Source of the DNA: CAZWUK01 sp964636685
GTDB taxonomy: Bacteria > Bacillota > Clostridia > Christensenellales > CAG-138
DNA: 42,010 nucleotides
Assembly (NCBI GenBank): GCA_964636685.1
Contig: CAZWUK010000007.1
Location: forward strand, 1-42,010
Direction: 5' to 3'
The position numbers were made by a program, and so were the translations under genes. Positions 1 through 8,448 of the stretch are shown piece by piece. The stretch's first letter is position 1. Each line of letters opens with the position of its first letter. Below the pieces are notes generated by a model. The model was not told the DNA's origin, did not search any database, and saw only the letters and a list, made by a program, of their open reading frames with translations.

Positions 1-51
1 CACCGGTTTCATCCCGTTTTGTGCCTTTCGCAGAAAGGAATGGTCATATTT

Positions 52-1059
52 ATGGAACAGACGACTATGGGAAAGCGAATTATGACACTTCGGAAGGAGA
101 AGGGATTAACACAGGAGCAATTGGCGGAGCGTTTGAATGTATCGCCGCAAGCAGTCAGCAAATGGGAGAATGATGTGTCGTGCCCGGATATTTCCATTAT
201 TCCGCAACTGGCGGAGGTGCTTGGAATCAGCACGGATGAGCTCCTTGGTGTAAAGCCGGTCGAACCGCATGTCGTGGTAGTGGATGGCGGAAAAGAGAAA
301 AAAGGAAAAGAAGGTTTCACCTTTGAATACAATTCGGGAAAACGCAGTGGGATCTTCTTTGCGATTTTGCTTGTATTGATGGGTGTGGCTTTTCTATTAA
401 GCCGAACTGTATTTTTGAATTCCGGCGTCAATTTCTGGGGCGTTTGCTGGCCAGCTCTGCTGATTTTACTGGGGGTTCAGTGGTCAATCGAACATATTTC
501 GCCGTTTTCTGTCGGGCTTGGGCTGTTTGGACTATATTATTTGCTTTTCAATATCGGCATTGTTACGTTTGCAATCAATTGGTCAATCATTTGGCCGGTC
601 GCATTGATTTTGCTGGGATTAACCATCTTGTGCGATGCGCTGTTCAAAAAGCGCCGCCATGCAAAATATGGACGCAGCTTTCGCGGGGGTAGCGACCGCG
701 AGGCGCGCAGCACCTATTCGTTTGAGAATGGGTTCGTGTATTGCGACTGTGCTTTTACCGAGGATCATCGTTCGGTTACGGAAGAATTTTCGGGTGGAGA
801 TATCGATCTTTCGTTCGGTAAGGGGTCGCTGGATCTTTCCGCTTGTCCGAGTGTGCAATCCGGCGCTATACTGAAGGTAGACGTTTCCTTCGGCGCATAT
901 GAAATCATCTTGCCAAGAACGATTCGGATTGTTAGCATGGACGTTGATAAGGCGTTTGGTTCTATGTCTGTGACGGGACGGCCTGATGAAAATGCACCGT
1001 ATAGCATTGCGCTTTCGGGTGACACTGCCTTTGGCTCGCTCGAGATTCGATACCTCTAA
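52..1059 (+). CDS. XRE-family regulator fused to a LiaF-like membrane sensor domain
   Basis: This 335-residue protein joins a DNA-binding head to a membrane sensor-like tail. Residues about 8-64 form an XRE/HTH_3 domain, with the typical SPQAVSKWEN recognition-helix region. Four hydrophobic segments follow, at about 100-117, 128-144, 153-172 and 178-196, with the paired WPALLILLG / WPVALILLGL pattern of LiaI/LiaF-type membrane regions. The C-terminal part, about 235-335, is rich in beta strands and resembles the LiaF C-terminal (cell-wall-active antibiotic response) domain, for example the repeated SFGxxxL and AFGS motifs. I chose the ATG at 52, with GAAAGGA about 12 bases upstream; an ATG at 40 has no usable site. 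A membrane-bound one-component regulator of envelope stress is an inference. A hairpin follows the gene. Its promoter and any upstream partner lie outside the window. Confidence 0.85.
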   Translation: MEQTTMGKRIMTLRKEKGLTQEQLAERLNVSPQAVSKWENDVSCPDISIIPQLAEVLGISTDELLGVKPVEPHVVVVDGGKEKKGKEGFTFEYNSGKRSGIFFAILLVLMGVAFLLSRTVFLNSGVNFWGVCWPALLILLGVQWSIEHISPFSVGLGLFGLYYLLFNIGIVTFAINWSIIWPVALILLGLTILCDALFKKRRHAKYGRSFRGGSDREARSTYSFENGFVYCDCAFTEDHRSVTEEFSGGDIDLSFGKGSLDLSACPSVQSGAILKVDVSFGAYEIILPRTIRIVSMDVDKAFGSMSVTGRPDENAPYSIALSGDTAFGSLEIRYL

Positions 1060-1106
1060 ATCAAATTCAGAAGGCCGTCCGTGACGAGCTGTTTTTCTAC
1101 GGAATG

Positions 1107-1151
1107 AAGCATGAACCGCGCGTTTGTGATATGCGGTTCATGCTTTTCGTT
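1107..1151 (+). terminator. Rho-independent terminator after the XRE-LiaF gene
   Basis: A perfect 13-base inverted repeat (arms 1107-1119 and 1133-1145, core CATGAACCGC) with a 13-base loop runs into a T-rich stretch. It lies about 50 bases after the stop codon of the plus-strand regulator gene. Confidence 0.65.
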
Positions 1152-1220
1152 TAAAAAGCGTTCACTGAGAAATATCCGATCCTATTCCCAATTTTTACAT
1201 GTGCGATCACGGATCCTGCT

Positions 1221-1259
1221 AAAAAAACAGAAACAAAGCGCCGATTTTCAAACGGCGCT
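1221..1259 (-). terminator. Rho-independent terminator of the ABC exporter transcript
   Basis: Arms AGCGCCG (1237-1243) and CGGCGCT (1253-1259) enclose a 9-base loop. Read on the minus strand, the stem is followed by a T-rich tail ending in seven T at 1221-1227. It sits just past the stop codon of the minus-strand transporter gene. Confidence 0.8.
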
Positions 1260-1267
1260 CTTGACAC

Positions 1268-3124
1268 TTATGATTTAATTTCAGATAGTTTTTCCTGCGT
1301 CGCCTGCTCGCGGAATTGCCGCGTATAGAGGTCGTGATAATAGCCGCCAAGGCGCAGCAATTCATTGTGATTTCCGGATTCTGTGACAGTTCCATCTCGA
1401 ATAACGAGAATTCGATCGGCGTTTCGAATGGTAGAAAGACGGTGCGCCACAATAAAACTGGTTCGTCCATTCAACACATTGGTGATGGCGTCTTGTATCA
1501 ACTGTTCAGTTTCGGTATCAATCGAGCTTGTTGCTTCATCCAAGACGAATATTTGTGGATCCGCAAGCATAACGCGGGCAAAGGAGATCAACTGCTTTTG
1601 ACCGGTAGAGAGACGAACACCGCCTTCACCGACTTCGGTAGCATATCCTTGTTCCTGATTCAAAATAAATTCTTCAGCATGTACCAGCTGCGCGGCGCGT
1701 TTGATCTGCTCATCGGTTGCGTCAGGTTTGCCAAAGCAGATATTATCGCGGATTGTACCCGAAAACAGATGGGGCGACTGCAATACATACCCTAGGTGCG
1801 ATTGTAACCAGAGTTGAGAACGTTCGCGGTAGTCGGTTCCGTCGATCAGGATCCGCCCCGCCGTCGGCTCATAAAAACGGCAGACAAGGTTGACGATCGT
1901 GCTCTTGCCGGCGCCGGTTTCACCAACCAGCGCGATCGTTTCGCCGGGTTTTACATGCAGATTGAAATCAGACAGTATTGTTTCGCTTTTCTTATAAGAG
2001 AAAGAAACATTTTCGAACGTTATATCTCCTGCAATATCTTCCCAGTTCTCCCGATATGGGTGCAGAATATCACCGTATTTTTTAAGAATTTCGGGTGAAT
2101 CTGTGATGTCGGATTCCGTATTGAGCAATGCCATGACACGTTCGGCAGAAGCTTCCGCACTTTGCAGTTCTGCGAAAATGTTTGCGATCTGTTGAATCGG
2201 ATCAAAAAGCTGCGTAGAGTAGGAAATGAAAGCGACAAGGGTTCCCACCGTGATTGTTCCGATAATGGACACCGCACCGCTGGCGGCGCTGCTGCCGCCA
2301 ATGGTCAGCGCAAGCGCTGTTCCTACCGCGCCGAGAGAGATGATGAGCGGGAAAAACACGGCGGAAATGAGCGAGCTGCGAATGGAAATGCGGCGCATTT
2401 TCTCCGTAAGTTCCTGAAATTCCGCTGCATTTGCATCTTCCCGAACCAGTGTTTTGGTCGTCATTGCGCCCATGATGCCTTCATTAAAGGCGCCGGTGAT
2501 TTTCGAGTTTTGCTTTCTTGCCTCTCGTTGATGCTTCAAAATCTTTTTTTGGAGTATGATGCTGACAAGAAAGAGGGGAGGAAGTACGGCAAGCACGATG
2601 AGAGCCAACCTCCAATTGAGACTGAGCAGCGTTACAATAACGCCGATCGCGTAGAAGCCTGCCCAGAGGAGATCGACAATGCTCCATGCAATCATCTCGG
2701 AGAGACGAGAGACGTCAGAAATCATACGCGCCATCAGATAACCGACTGCGGTATGGTCGTAGAAGGAAAAAGAAAGATTTTGGAGCTTTAAAAACGCCTC
2801 CTGTCGAATATCGTAGGAGATGCGCATTTCCAAATTTCCGGCTTGCGCGATGAAAAGCACGGTTCCTGCACCCTGCAATAGGATCGTTACAGCATAGAAG
2901 ACGCCAAATGGCACGATTCCTTCCGCCATGCCCGGGACGATAAAACGGTCGATAGCATAGCTGGAAAACAACGGATAAAGCGTATCCACCAGAGCAACCA
3001 GCACCAGTGCAAGTATCATGGAAATGACAATACGTCGATTGCGCAGCGCATAGGAAAACAATCTTTTCCAAAGGGAGAGGTCTACTTTTTGCGCGGTAAA
3101 ATCCTGTTCTTCCGGCATGTTCAT
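1268..3124 (-). CDS. ABC exporter half-transporter, subunit with canonical Walker B
   Basis: This 618-residue type I ABC exporter half has an N-terminal six-helix membrane domain (about 20-310) and a C-terminal ATPase domain (about 365-600). Visible motifs are Walker A GETGAGKST at 401-409, Walker B IFVLDEATSS with the catalytic Glu near 530, and an H-loop His near 561. The signature is LSTGQ (505-509) instead of LSGGQ. The start ATG at 3122-3124 has AAGGAGG nine bases upstream and overlaps the TGA of the preceding subunit (ATGA). The two subunits fit the heterodimeric BmrCD/LmrCD/TM287-288 type, where a non-canonical signature in one subunit belongs to the degenerate ATP site. Drug or lipid export is likely for the family; the substrate cannot be read from the sequence. 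Confidence 0.93.
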   Translation of the reverse strand: MNMPEEQDFTAQKVDLSLWKRLFSYALRNRRIVISMILALVLVALVDTLYPLFSSYAIDRFIVPGMAEGIVPFGVFYAVTILLQGAGTVLFIAQAGNLEMRISYDIRQEAFLKLQNLSFSFYDHTAVGYLMARMISDVSRLSEMIAWSIVDLLWAGFYAIGVIVTLLSLNWRLALIVLAVLPPLFLVSIILQKKILKHQREARKQNSKITGAFNEGIMGAMTTKTLVREDANAAEFQELTEKMRRISIRSSLISAVFFPLIISLGAVGTALALTIGGSSAASGAVSIIGTITVGTLVAFISYSTQLFDPIQQIANIFAELQSAEASAERVMALLNTESDITDSPEILKKYGDILHPYRENWEDIAGDITFENVSFSYKKSETILSDFNLHVKPGETIALVGETGAGKSTIVNLVCRFYEPTAGRILIDGTDYRERSQLWLQSHLGYVLQSPHLFSGTIRDNICFGKPDATDEQIKRAAQLVHAEEFILNQEQGYATEVGEGGVRLSTGQKQLISFARVMLADPQIFVLDEATSSIDTETEQLIQDAITNVLNGRTSFIVAHRLSTIRNADRILVIRDGTVTESGNHNELLRLGGYYHDLYTRQFREQATQEKLSEIKS

Positions 3125-4938
3125 TTTGTCTCGCCTCCTTGCCCTGACATCTCTTGTATGGCGGCTATACGACGATACAGCCCGTCGCATTGTAAAAGCT
3201 GTTCATGTGTACCTTGCTGGACGATCCGCCCATTTTCCAAAACGAGGATGTTGTCTGCTTCGCAAAGCGTCGTAATGCGATGGGAGATCAGGAACGTGAT
3301 CCCCTCATGGTGCATAGCGGAAAGCGCCTTTCGAATTGCAGCGTCCGTTTCCGTGTCCACGGCGCTCATCGAATCGTCGAATATCAGGATTGGCGCTTGC
3401 TGCATGAGGGTTCTTGCAATGGCGACTCTTTGCTGCTGTCCTCCGGAAAGCGTAACGCCGCGCTCACCGACGACCGTATCATAGCCTGCGTCAAACGATT
3501 CGATCACATCGTGGACGGAGGCGGTTCGCGCGGCGTCATATACTTCGTCCAAAGTGGCGTCAGGCTTCACAATGCGAATGTTTTCCAATATCGTGCGGGA
3601 ATAGAGAAACGGCTCCTGTAAGACAATGGCAATATTCCGTCTGAGATAACCGTGTTCTATGTCATTGATATTCGTGCCGTTGATTTGGACGCTGCCGCCG
3701 GTGACGGTATAAAGTCGCTGCATCAGCTGTACGAGACTGGATTTTCCAGAGCCTGTTGCGCCGAGAATTGCGATGGTTTGCCCTCGATGCGCAGTAAAGG
3801 ACACATCCTTGAGAACGTCGTCATAACGATCGTATCCGAAACAGACGTGATCGAACACAACATCGCCGGCAAGATCCGGTTTTTCCGCTTTGCCTGGTTC
3901 CTGCTCCAGCGGAGCCGCTAAAATCTCATCAAGCCGACCAAGGGAGACGGCGGCTTTGCCGAGATCGGCCAGGATCCGTCCCAATTGCCGAACTGGCCAT
4001 GTCAACATACTTGTATACGTCGCAAACAGCGTGACGCCGCCCAGTGTAAAGCTTCCGCCGACGGCAAACGCTGCGCCTACGCACAGCGAGAGCGCAATTT
4101 GCAGATATCCAGCTGCATCGGAAGAGCCCCAATAGAAAGCAAGCAAACGAAGCAGCCTGTACGTCTTTTGGCGAAAGTCCTCGTTGCAGGCGGTAAATTT
4201 ATCGATTTCATTTTTCTGTTGACCAAACGCGCGTACAACGCGCATACCGGTAAGGTTTTCCTGCAATGCGGTGGAGAGCTTACCTTCCGCTTCGTCGGAA
4301 TCGGTGAAGTATTTGCGTACACGGCGAAAATATACAAACGAGCTTAGCGTTAACAGCGGCATCATGCAGGTCGAAAATATTGCCATACGCCAATCAACGG
4401 TGAACATGACTGTTACAGCGACAATAACCATAAAGAAGATTCGGACAATATCCATCAATTGTACGCTGATAAAGCGACGAATCGTATCTACGTCCGACGT
4501 ACAGCGCTGCACAAGATCGCCAGTGGAAACGTGCTTGTGGTAATCGTAGGGAACATCTTCCAGATGACGGTACAACCGGTTGCGAAGATCCTTGGCAACC
4601 CCCTCTGTCACATAGGCGACGTTTCTCCGCCGCAGAAACGTGAAAAGACCGTTGATAAGCGTTAGAATAAACAGCAAAAGCCCGCAGAGAAACAGATTCT
4701 CTGCCATGTAGGATCTTCCGCCGTGAAGCAACAACCAGCGGCTGAGAAACTGCGGCAGCTGCATATCGGCGCCAGAGAGAACATAGTCCAGCGTGAAGCT
4801 TGTTACAAACGGGATCGCAAAGGACGCGGCTACCGCCATGAGCGTACAGACAGCAGCCAGGATGAGGCGCGTTTTATATCCTTTCGAGAGACTCCCAATC
4901 AATTTCCAGTTGGTTTTACGGGTTTGTTGTTGTTCCAT
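3121..4938 (-). CDS. ABC exporter half-transporter, subunit with degenerate Walker B
   Basis: This 605-residue partner half-transporter has a membrane domain at about 20-325 and an ATPase domain at about 355-590. Walker A is GATGSGKSS (393-401), the signature is a normal LSGGQ (497-501) and the H-loop is ISHR (551-554). Walker B reads ILIFDDSMSAVD, so Asp replaces the catalytic Glu. That substitution is the hallmark of the inactive site in heterodimeric exporters and pairs with the LSTGQ signature of the next gene. The ATG at 4936-4938 follows an AAGGATGG site. The gene starts 24 bases after priA ends and overlaps the next subunit by an ATGA, so the pair is probably co-transcribed from the priA side. 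Confidence 0.94.
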   Translation of the reverse strand: MEQQQTRKTNWKLIGSLSKGYKTRLILAAVCTLMAVAASFAIPFVTSFTLDYVLSGADMQLPQFLSRWLLLHGGRSYMAENLFLCGLLLFILTLINGLFTFLRRRNVAYVTEGVAKDLRNRLYRHLEDVPYDYHKHVSTGDLVQRCTSDVDTIRRFISVQLMDIVRIFFMVIVAVTVMFTVDWRMAIFSTCMMPLLTLSSFVYFRRVRKYFTDSDEAEGKLSTALQENLTGMRVVRAFGQQKNEIDKFTACNEDFRQKTYRLLRLLAFYWGSSDAAGYLQIALSLCVGAAFAVGGSFTLGGVTLFATYTSMLTWPVRQLGRILADLGKAAVSLGRLDEILAAPLEQEPGKAEKPDLAGDVVFDHVCFGYDRYDDVLKDVSFTAHRGQTIAILGATGSGKSSLVQLMQRLYTVTGGSVQINGTNINDIEHGYLRRNIAIVLQEPFLYSRTILENIRIVKPDATLDEVYDAARTASVHDVIESFDAGYDTVVGERGVTLSGGQQQRVAIARTLMQQAPILIFDDSMSAVDTETDAAIRKALSAMHHEGITFLISHRITTLCEADNILVLENGRIVQQGTHEQLLQCDGLYRRIAAIQEMSGQGGETK

Positions 4939-4962
4939 TTTTCCATCCTTATCCGTGAGGGA

Positions 4963-7221
4963 TTAAAACATATCCTGTGGATTTACTTCGATCATAGCAA
5001 ATTGCTCGTTTCGATGCAATGCGGCGTATTCGTAAACCGTTCGAATTACGGCAGCCGTATTTTTCGTTCGGAGCAGCTTTATCAAGATCTGATAGCGATA
5101 CATGCCAAGCCGCTTTTTTATGGGGGCGGGGGAAGCGATTAAAAGCAAAAGCTCGTTGTCGTCCTTTCCGAGCACCTTTCGAATTTCGGTCTCCAACGAA
5201 CGCGCATAGCTTTCACCGGCGTCTGAAAGCGCTGCTTCGTCAATACCGGAGAAAAGCACTCTCAAAAATAGGGAGTATGGTGGAAAGAGCGCTTTTCGGC
5301 GTTCGGCAAGCTCATATTTGAAGAAGCCGGGATAATCCTGTGCTTTTGCAAATCGAATTGCCGGGTGTTCTGGGGCATAGGTCTGTACTACGACGTGCCC
5401 CGGCGTCTCATCTCGACCGGCACGACCTTCCACCTGCGTCAAAAGCTGGAACGTTCGTTCTGTGCTGCGATAATCTGGAATTGAGAGCGTGGAATCCGCT
5501 GCGACCACACCGACCAGCGTGACGTTCGGAAAATCGTGTCCTTTTGCAATCATCTGCGTACCGATGAGAATTTTCGCGTCGCCTCGCGCAAAGCTATCGA
5601 GCATTTGCTGCATTGCATCCTTGCGCTTCATGGTATCCGTGTCCATACGCAGTACGGAAAGATCGGGGAAAAGGGCGTGTACCGCTTCTTCTACCTGCTC
5701 TGTTCCAACTCCAAAGTATTTGATGAACGGCTTACCACAGGAGGGGCATTTCTCTGGAAAAGGACGCGTTTCACCGCAGAAGTGGCATTTCATGCGGTTT
5801 TCTGATTTGTGATAGGTCATGGAAATATCACAGTTTGGGCATTGAATCACCTCGCCGCAGGCACGACAAGACACAAACGTTGAATAACCGCGCCGGTTCA
5901 AAAAAAGCATCGCCTGCTTTCCAGACGTCACGCACGCCGTAAGGCACTGTACAAGCCGCCCGGAAAAGATACCGTTGTTGCCGGCGATAAACTCCTCGCG
6001 CATATCGATGATCTCGACGTCGGGCAGCGGCCGTCCGGCGACACGTTCTGAAAGTGTCAATAGCGTATACCGACCGCTGGAGGCCCGATAATAAGACAGT
6101 AGAGACGGCGTCGCGCTGCCTAAAATAAGCGTTGCTTCCATAGCGGCGCTGCGATGCAGCGCAACCTCGACCGCATTGTAGCGAGGTGTTGTTTCGCTCT
6201 GGTAACTCGGCTCATGCTCCTCATCGATGATGATGAGCGAGAGGGATGGAAGCGGTGCGAATATGGCGCTCCTTGCGCCGATTACAACGTGGGCCTTTCC
6301 CAGACGAATGCGCCGCCATTCATCGAAGCGTTCGCCGGCCGAGAGCCGGGAATGCAAAACCGCTACATCGTCGCCAAAGCGTGCTTGAAAAAGTCCAACG
6401 GTCTGCGGTGTCAGAGAAATCTCCGGTACAAGCACGATCGCCTGTTTTCCGGACGCAACACATGCCGCGATGCAGTGCATGTACACCTCCGTTTTTCCGC
6501 TTCCCGTTACGCCATGCAGAAGAAATGTTCGCCCACCTTCAGCGGGCGAGGCAAGAGCGGAGGTGATCGTATCCACAGCCTTTTGTTGCGCTGGATTCAG
6601 GGTAATCAGCTTATCCTCCTTCCGACCCGTTACCGCCGGACGGCGAAATGTGATTTTGCCGCGCTCCGTAATATAGCCGCGTTTTTCAAGCGCGCTGATT
6701 GCAGCGGCGGCGCCCGGTAAAAAAGCTGCAATGTCGGTTGCCAGCATCTCACCGCGTTTTGTCAGCAGATCGAATACTTCCAGCTGCTTTTGAGAACGGG
6801 GCTTTCCTGATTTATCAAACAGACTTGCGCGCAGCTTTGCAATGTCGCTTTCTGCGGGGATCGATACGGCGCGTTGGATCTTCTCGCGCACGCGGCCGCC
6901 GCGCAGCTGGGAAGGTATCATCAAACGAAGCGCATCGACCAGCAGACAATTGTAATTTTTTGCAATCCACTCGGCGAGCTCGATCTGATCTGGCAAAAGG
7001 ACGGGGTAGGGCAAAAGCGTTTCCAAAACCTCTTTTGGCAGAACACCCTCCGGAGGACATTGACACATCCGGATGACAAAGCCTTCCTTTTTTGCATTTT
7101 TTGCGCCAAATGGGAGAGCGACCAGCATTCCGGGCAGAACGGTCAGCGCTTCCGGAATCCGGTAGGTAAACGTTCTGTCTACCTCCGCGTGAGATATGTC
7201 AATGATGACTTCGCAATACAC
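4963..7221 (-). CDS. priA: Primosomal protein N' (replication restart helicase PriA)
   Basis: PriA is the superfamily 2 3'-5' helicase that recognises stalled or collapsed forks and reloads the replicative helicase. The 752-residue protein has the N-terminal DNA-binding region, Walker A GVTGSGKTE (about 237-245), a DEEH box (about 333-336) and a helicase C-terminal half. An eight-cysteine zinc region, from CRACG through CPNC and CHFCG to CPSCG, lies at about 452-495. I chose the GTG at 7219-7221 because GGGAGGT lies six bases upstream; a TTG further upstream would swallow that site. The protein then starts VYCEVIIDIS, as expected for the family. A terminator separates it from rpoZ upstream, so it may have its own transcript or depend on read-through. 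Confidence 0.97.
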   Translation of the reverse strand: MYCEVIIDISHAEVDRTFTYRIPEALTVLPGMLVALPFGAKNAKKEGFVIRMCQCPPEGVLPKEVLETLLPYPVLLPDQIELAEWIAKNYNCLLVDALRLMIPSQLRGGRVREKIQRAVSIPAESDIAKLRASLFDKSGKPRSQKQLEVFDLLTKRGEMLATDIAAFLPGAAAAISALEKRGYITERGKITFRRPAVTGRKEDKLITLNPAQQKAVDTITSALASPAEGGRTFLLHGVTGSGKTEVYMHCIAACVASGKQAIVLVPEISLTPQTVGLFQARFGDDVAVLHSRLSAGERFDEWRRIRLGKAHVVIGARSAIFAPLPSLSLIIIDEEHEPSYQSETTPRYNAVEVALHRSAAMEATLILGSATPSLLSYYRASSGRYTLLTLSERVAGRPLPDVEIIDMREEFIAGNNGIFSGRLVQCLTACVTSGKQAMLFLNRRGYSTFVSCRACGEVIQCPNCDISMTYHKSENRMKCHFCGETRPFPEKCPSCGKPFIKYFGVGTEQVEEAVHALFPDLSVLRMDTDTMKRKDAMQQMLDSFARGDAKILIGTQMIAKGHDFPNVTLVGVVAADSTLSIPDYRSTERTFQLLTQVEGRAGRDETPGHVVVQTYAPEHPAIRFAKAQDYPGFFKYELAERRKALFPPYSLFLRVLFSGIDEAALSDAGESYARSLETEIRKVLGKDDNELLLLIASPAPIKKRLGMYRYQILIKLLRTKNTAAVIRTVYEYAALHRNEQFAMIEVNPQDMF

Positions 7222-7262
7222 AACGCGACCTCCCGATTGCAAGATATTGTAACCTCACCGAT

Positions 7263-7291
7263 AAAAAAGAGCGGATGAACCCACCCGCTCT
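7263..7291 (-). terminator. Rho-independent terminator between rpoZ and priA
   Basis: On the minus strand, AGAGCGG pairs with CCGCTCT (plus-strand arms 7285-7291 and 7268-7274) around a 10-base loop, and a run of T follows. It lies just after the rpoZ stop and before the priA start, so it would end or attenuate the pcrA-to-rpoZ transcript. Confidence 0.8.
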
Positions 7292-7319
7292 CACTGTGCC
7301 TGCTTTCAATGTAACAGGT

Positions 7320-7520
7320 TTATTCCTGATAATATTCCGGCGGGTATTCCAGCTTCAGTTCATCGCTGTACAATTCATCTACGGCGACGGAAACGGGCTT
7401 GCGGTCGCCAAGCTTTTCCTGGTCATCCTGCAATTGGCGTGCGCGGGTTGCAACGGCGGTAACAAGCATATAGCGGCAGCCGGCTTTTTCGATCAGTTCA
7501 TTGAGCGGTTGATTTATCAT
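7320..7520 (-). CDS. rpoZ: DNA-directed RNA polymerase omega subunit
   Basis: This 66-residue protein matches the short omega subunit, which helps assemble RNA polymerase around beta prime. The N-terminal PLNELIEKAGCRYMLVTAVA segment and the following ARQLQ helix match the RpoZ/Rpb6 core, and the acidic tail is typical of Bacillota. The ATG at 7518-7520 overlaps the gmk TGA (ATGA), with GGAGGAA a few bases upstream, so translation is probably coupled. The gmk-rpoZ-priA order is common in Bacillota and supports the call. Confidence 0.95.
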   Translation of the reverse strand: MINQPLNELIEKAGCRYMLVTAVATRARQLQDDQEKLGDRKPVSVAVDELYSDELKLEYPPEYYQE

Positions 7521-8143
7521 TTTTCATTTCCTCCGGTTAATTTTTCAATCAACGCCGCATTTCGACAAATACGGCATTTTTCAGCGTCTACAATATGTTC
7601 CATTCTGTTAACGGCCGCGTCGATGACGTCGTTTACGACCACATAATCGTAGCGGTCAAGGAAGGTCATTTCTGTAAAGGCGGTGTTGAAGCGTTTTTCA
7701 ATTGCTTCCGGCGTTTCTGTTCCGCGACCGATAAGACGGGACTTTAACGCGCTCATCGATGGGGGGGCGACAAAAATCAGCACCGCGTCCGGATAAGCGG
7801 ACTTCACGCGCATGGCGCCCTGGACGTCGATTTCAAGTATCACATCGTGACCGGAGTTGATTTCGTCTTCTACAAAGCTCTTTGGCGTGCCATAATAATT
7901 CATGTTGAATACGTGCATGTATTCCAGAAACGCATTTTCATCGATCATGTGCCGAAATTGATTTTCGGTGACGAAGAAATAGTGAACGCCGTTAATTTCA
8001 CCGGGGCGGGGATTGCGCGTTGTTGCGGATACAGACAGCTTCATGTTGTCATGCCGCGAGAGCAAAGCCTGATCGATCGTACCTTTGCCGACGCCGGCAG
8101 GGCCTGAGACGACCAGAAGAAGCCCCTTTCGAGATTGATTCAT
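7517..8143 (-). CDS. gmk: Guanylate kinase
   Basis: Guanylate kinase phosphorylates GMP to GDP in the cytoplasm, feeding GTP, dGTP and (p)ppGpp pools. The 208-residue protein has the P-loop SGPAGVGKGT (13-22), the GMP-binding stretch SATTRNPRPGE and the EIDVQGA motif. The C-terminal segment ends with a CRIC pair that is not a known catalytic feature. GGAGGT lies nine bases before the ATG at 8141-8143. It sits between remA and rpoZ, a conserved arrangement. Confidence 0.97.
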   Translation of the reverse strand: MNQSRKGLLLVVSGPAGVGKGTIDQALLSRHDNMKLSVSATTRNPRPGEINGVHYFFVTENQFRHMIDENAFLEYMHVFNMNYYGTPKSFVEDEINSGHDVILEIDVQGAMRVKSAYPDAVLIFVAPPSMSALKSRLIGRGTETPEAIEKRFNTAFTEMTFLDRYDYVVVNDVIDAAVNRMEHIVDAEKCRICRNAALIEKLTGGNEK

Positions 8144-8167
8144 CGGGATGTTACCTCCACGCGTATT

Positions 8168-8431
8168 TCATTCTGCATCTTCGACGTCAGTATGCGCGTC
8201 GAGACGGTTTGCAATCGTTTCCGGCTGAATTGCCGATAGAATAACGTGATCGCTGTCTGTGATAACAACAGCGCGCGTACGTCTGCCACAGGTTGCGTCA
8301 ATCAGACGTCCGGCTTCACGGGCTTCCTGCACAATGCGCTTGATCGGCGCGGATTCCGGGCTGACAATGGCGATGAGACGGTTGGCCGAAACAATGTTGC
8401 CAAAACCGATATTGACTGCTTGAAAGCTCAT
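8168..8431 (-). CDS. remA: RemA/DUF370 family DNA-binding regulator
   Basis: This 87-residue protein belongs to the RemA (DUF370) family. In Bacillus subtilis RemA is a DNA-binding activator of biofilm matrix and osmoprotection genes. The conserved N-terminal stretch VNIGFGNIVSANRLIAIVSP and the later RRTRAVVITDSDHVILSA segment cover the whole family domain. The ATG at 8429-8431 follows an AAGGAAAGG purine-rich site. It lies between yicC and gmk, the usual position in Bacillota. Its targets in this organism are not visible here. Confidence 0.93.
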   Translation of the reverse strand: MSFQAVNIGFGNIVSANRLIAIVSPESAPIKRIVQEAREAGRLIDATCGRRTRAVVITDSDHVILSAIQPETIANRLDAHTDVEDAE

Positions 8432-8448
8432 GAAAACCTACCCTTTCC

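Noticed and set aside
2162..2791. 209-codon plus-strand frame antisense to the ABC exporter gene
   Set aside because: It lies entirely inside a well-supported transporter gene, has skewed composition and no recognisable domain.
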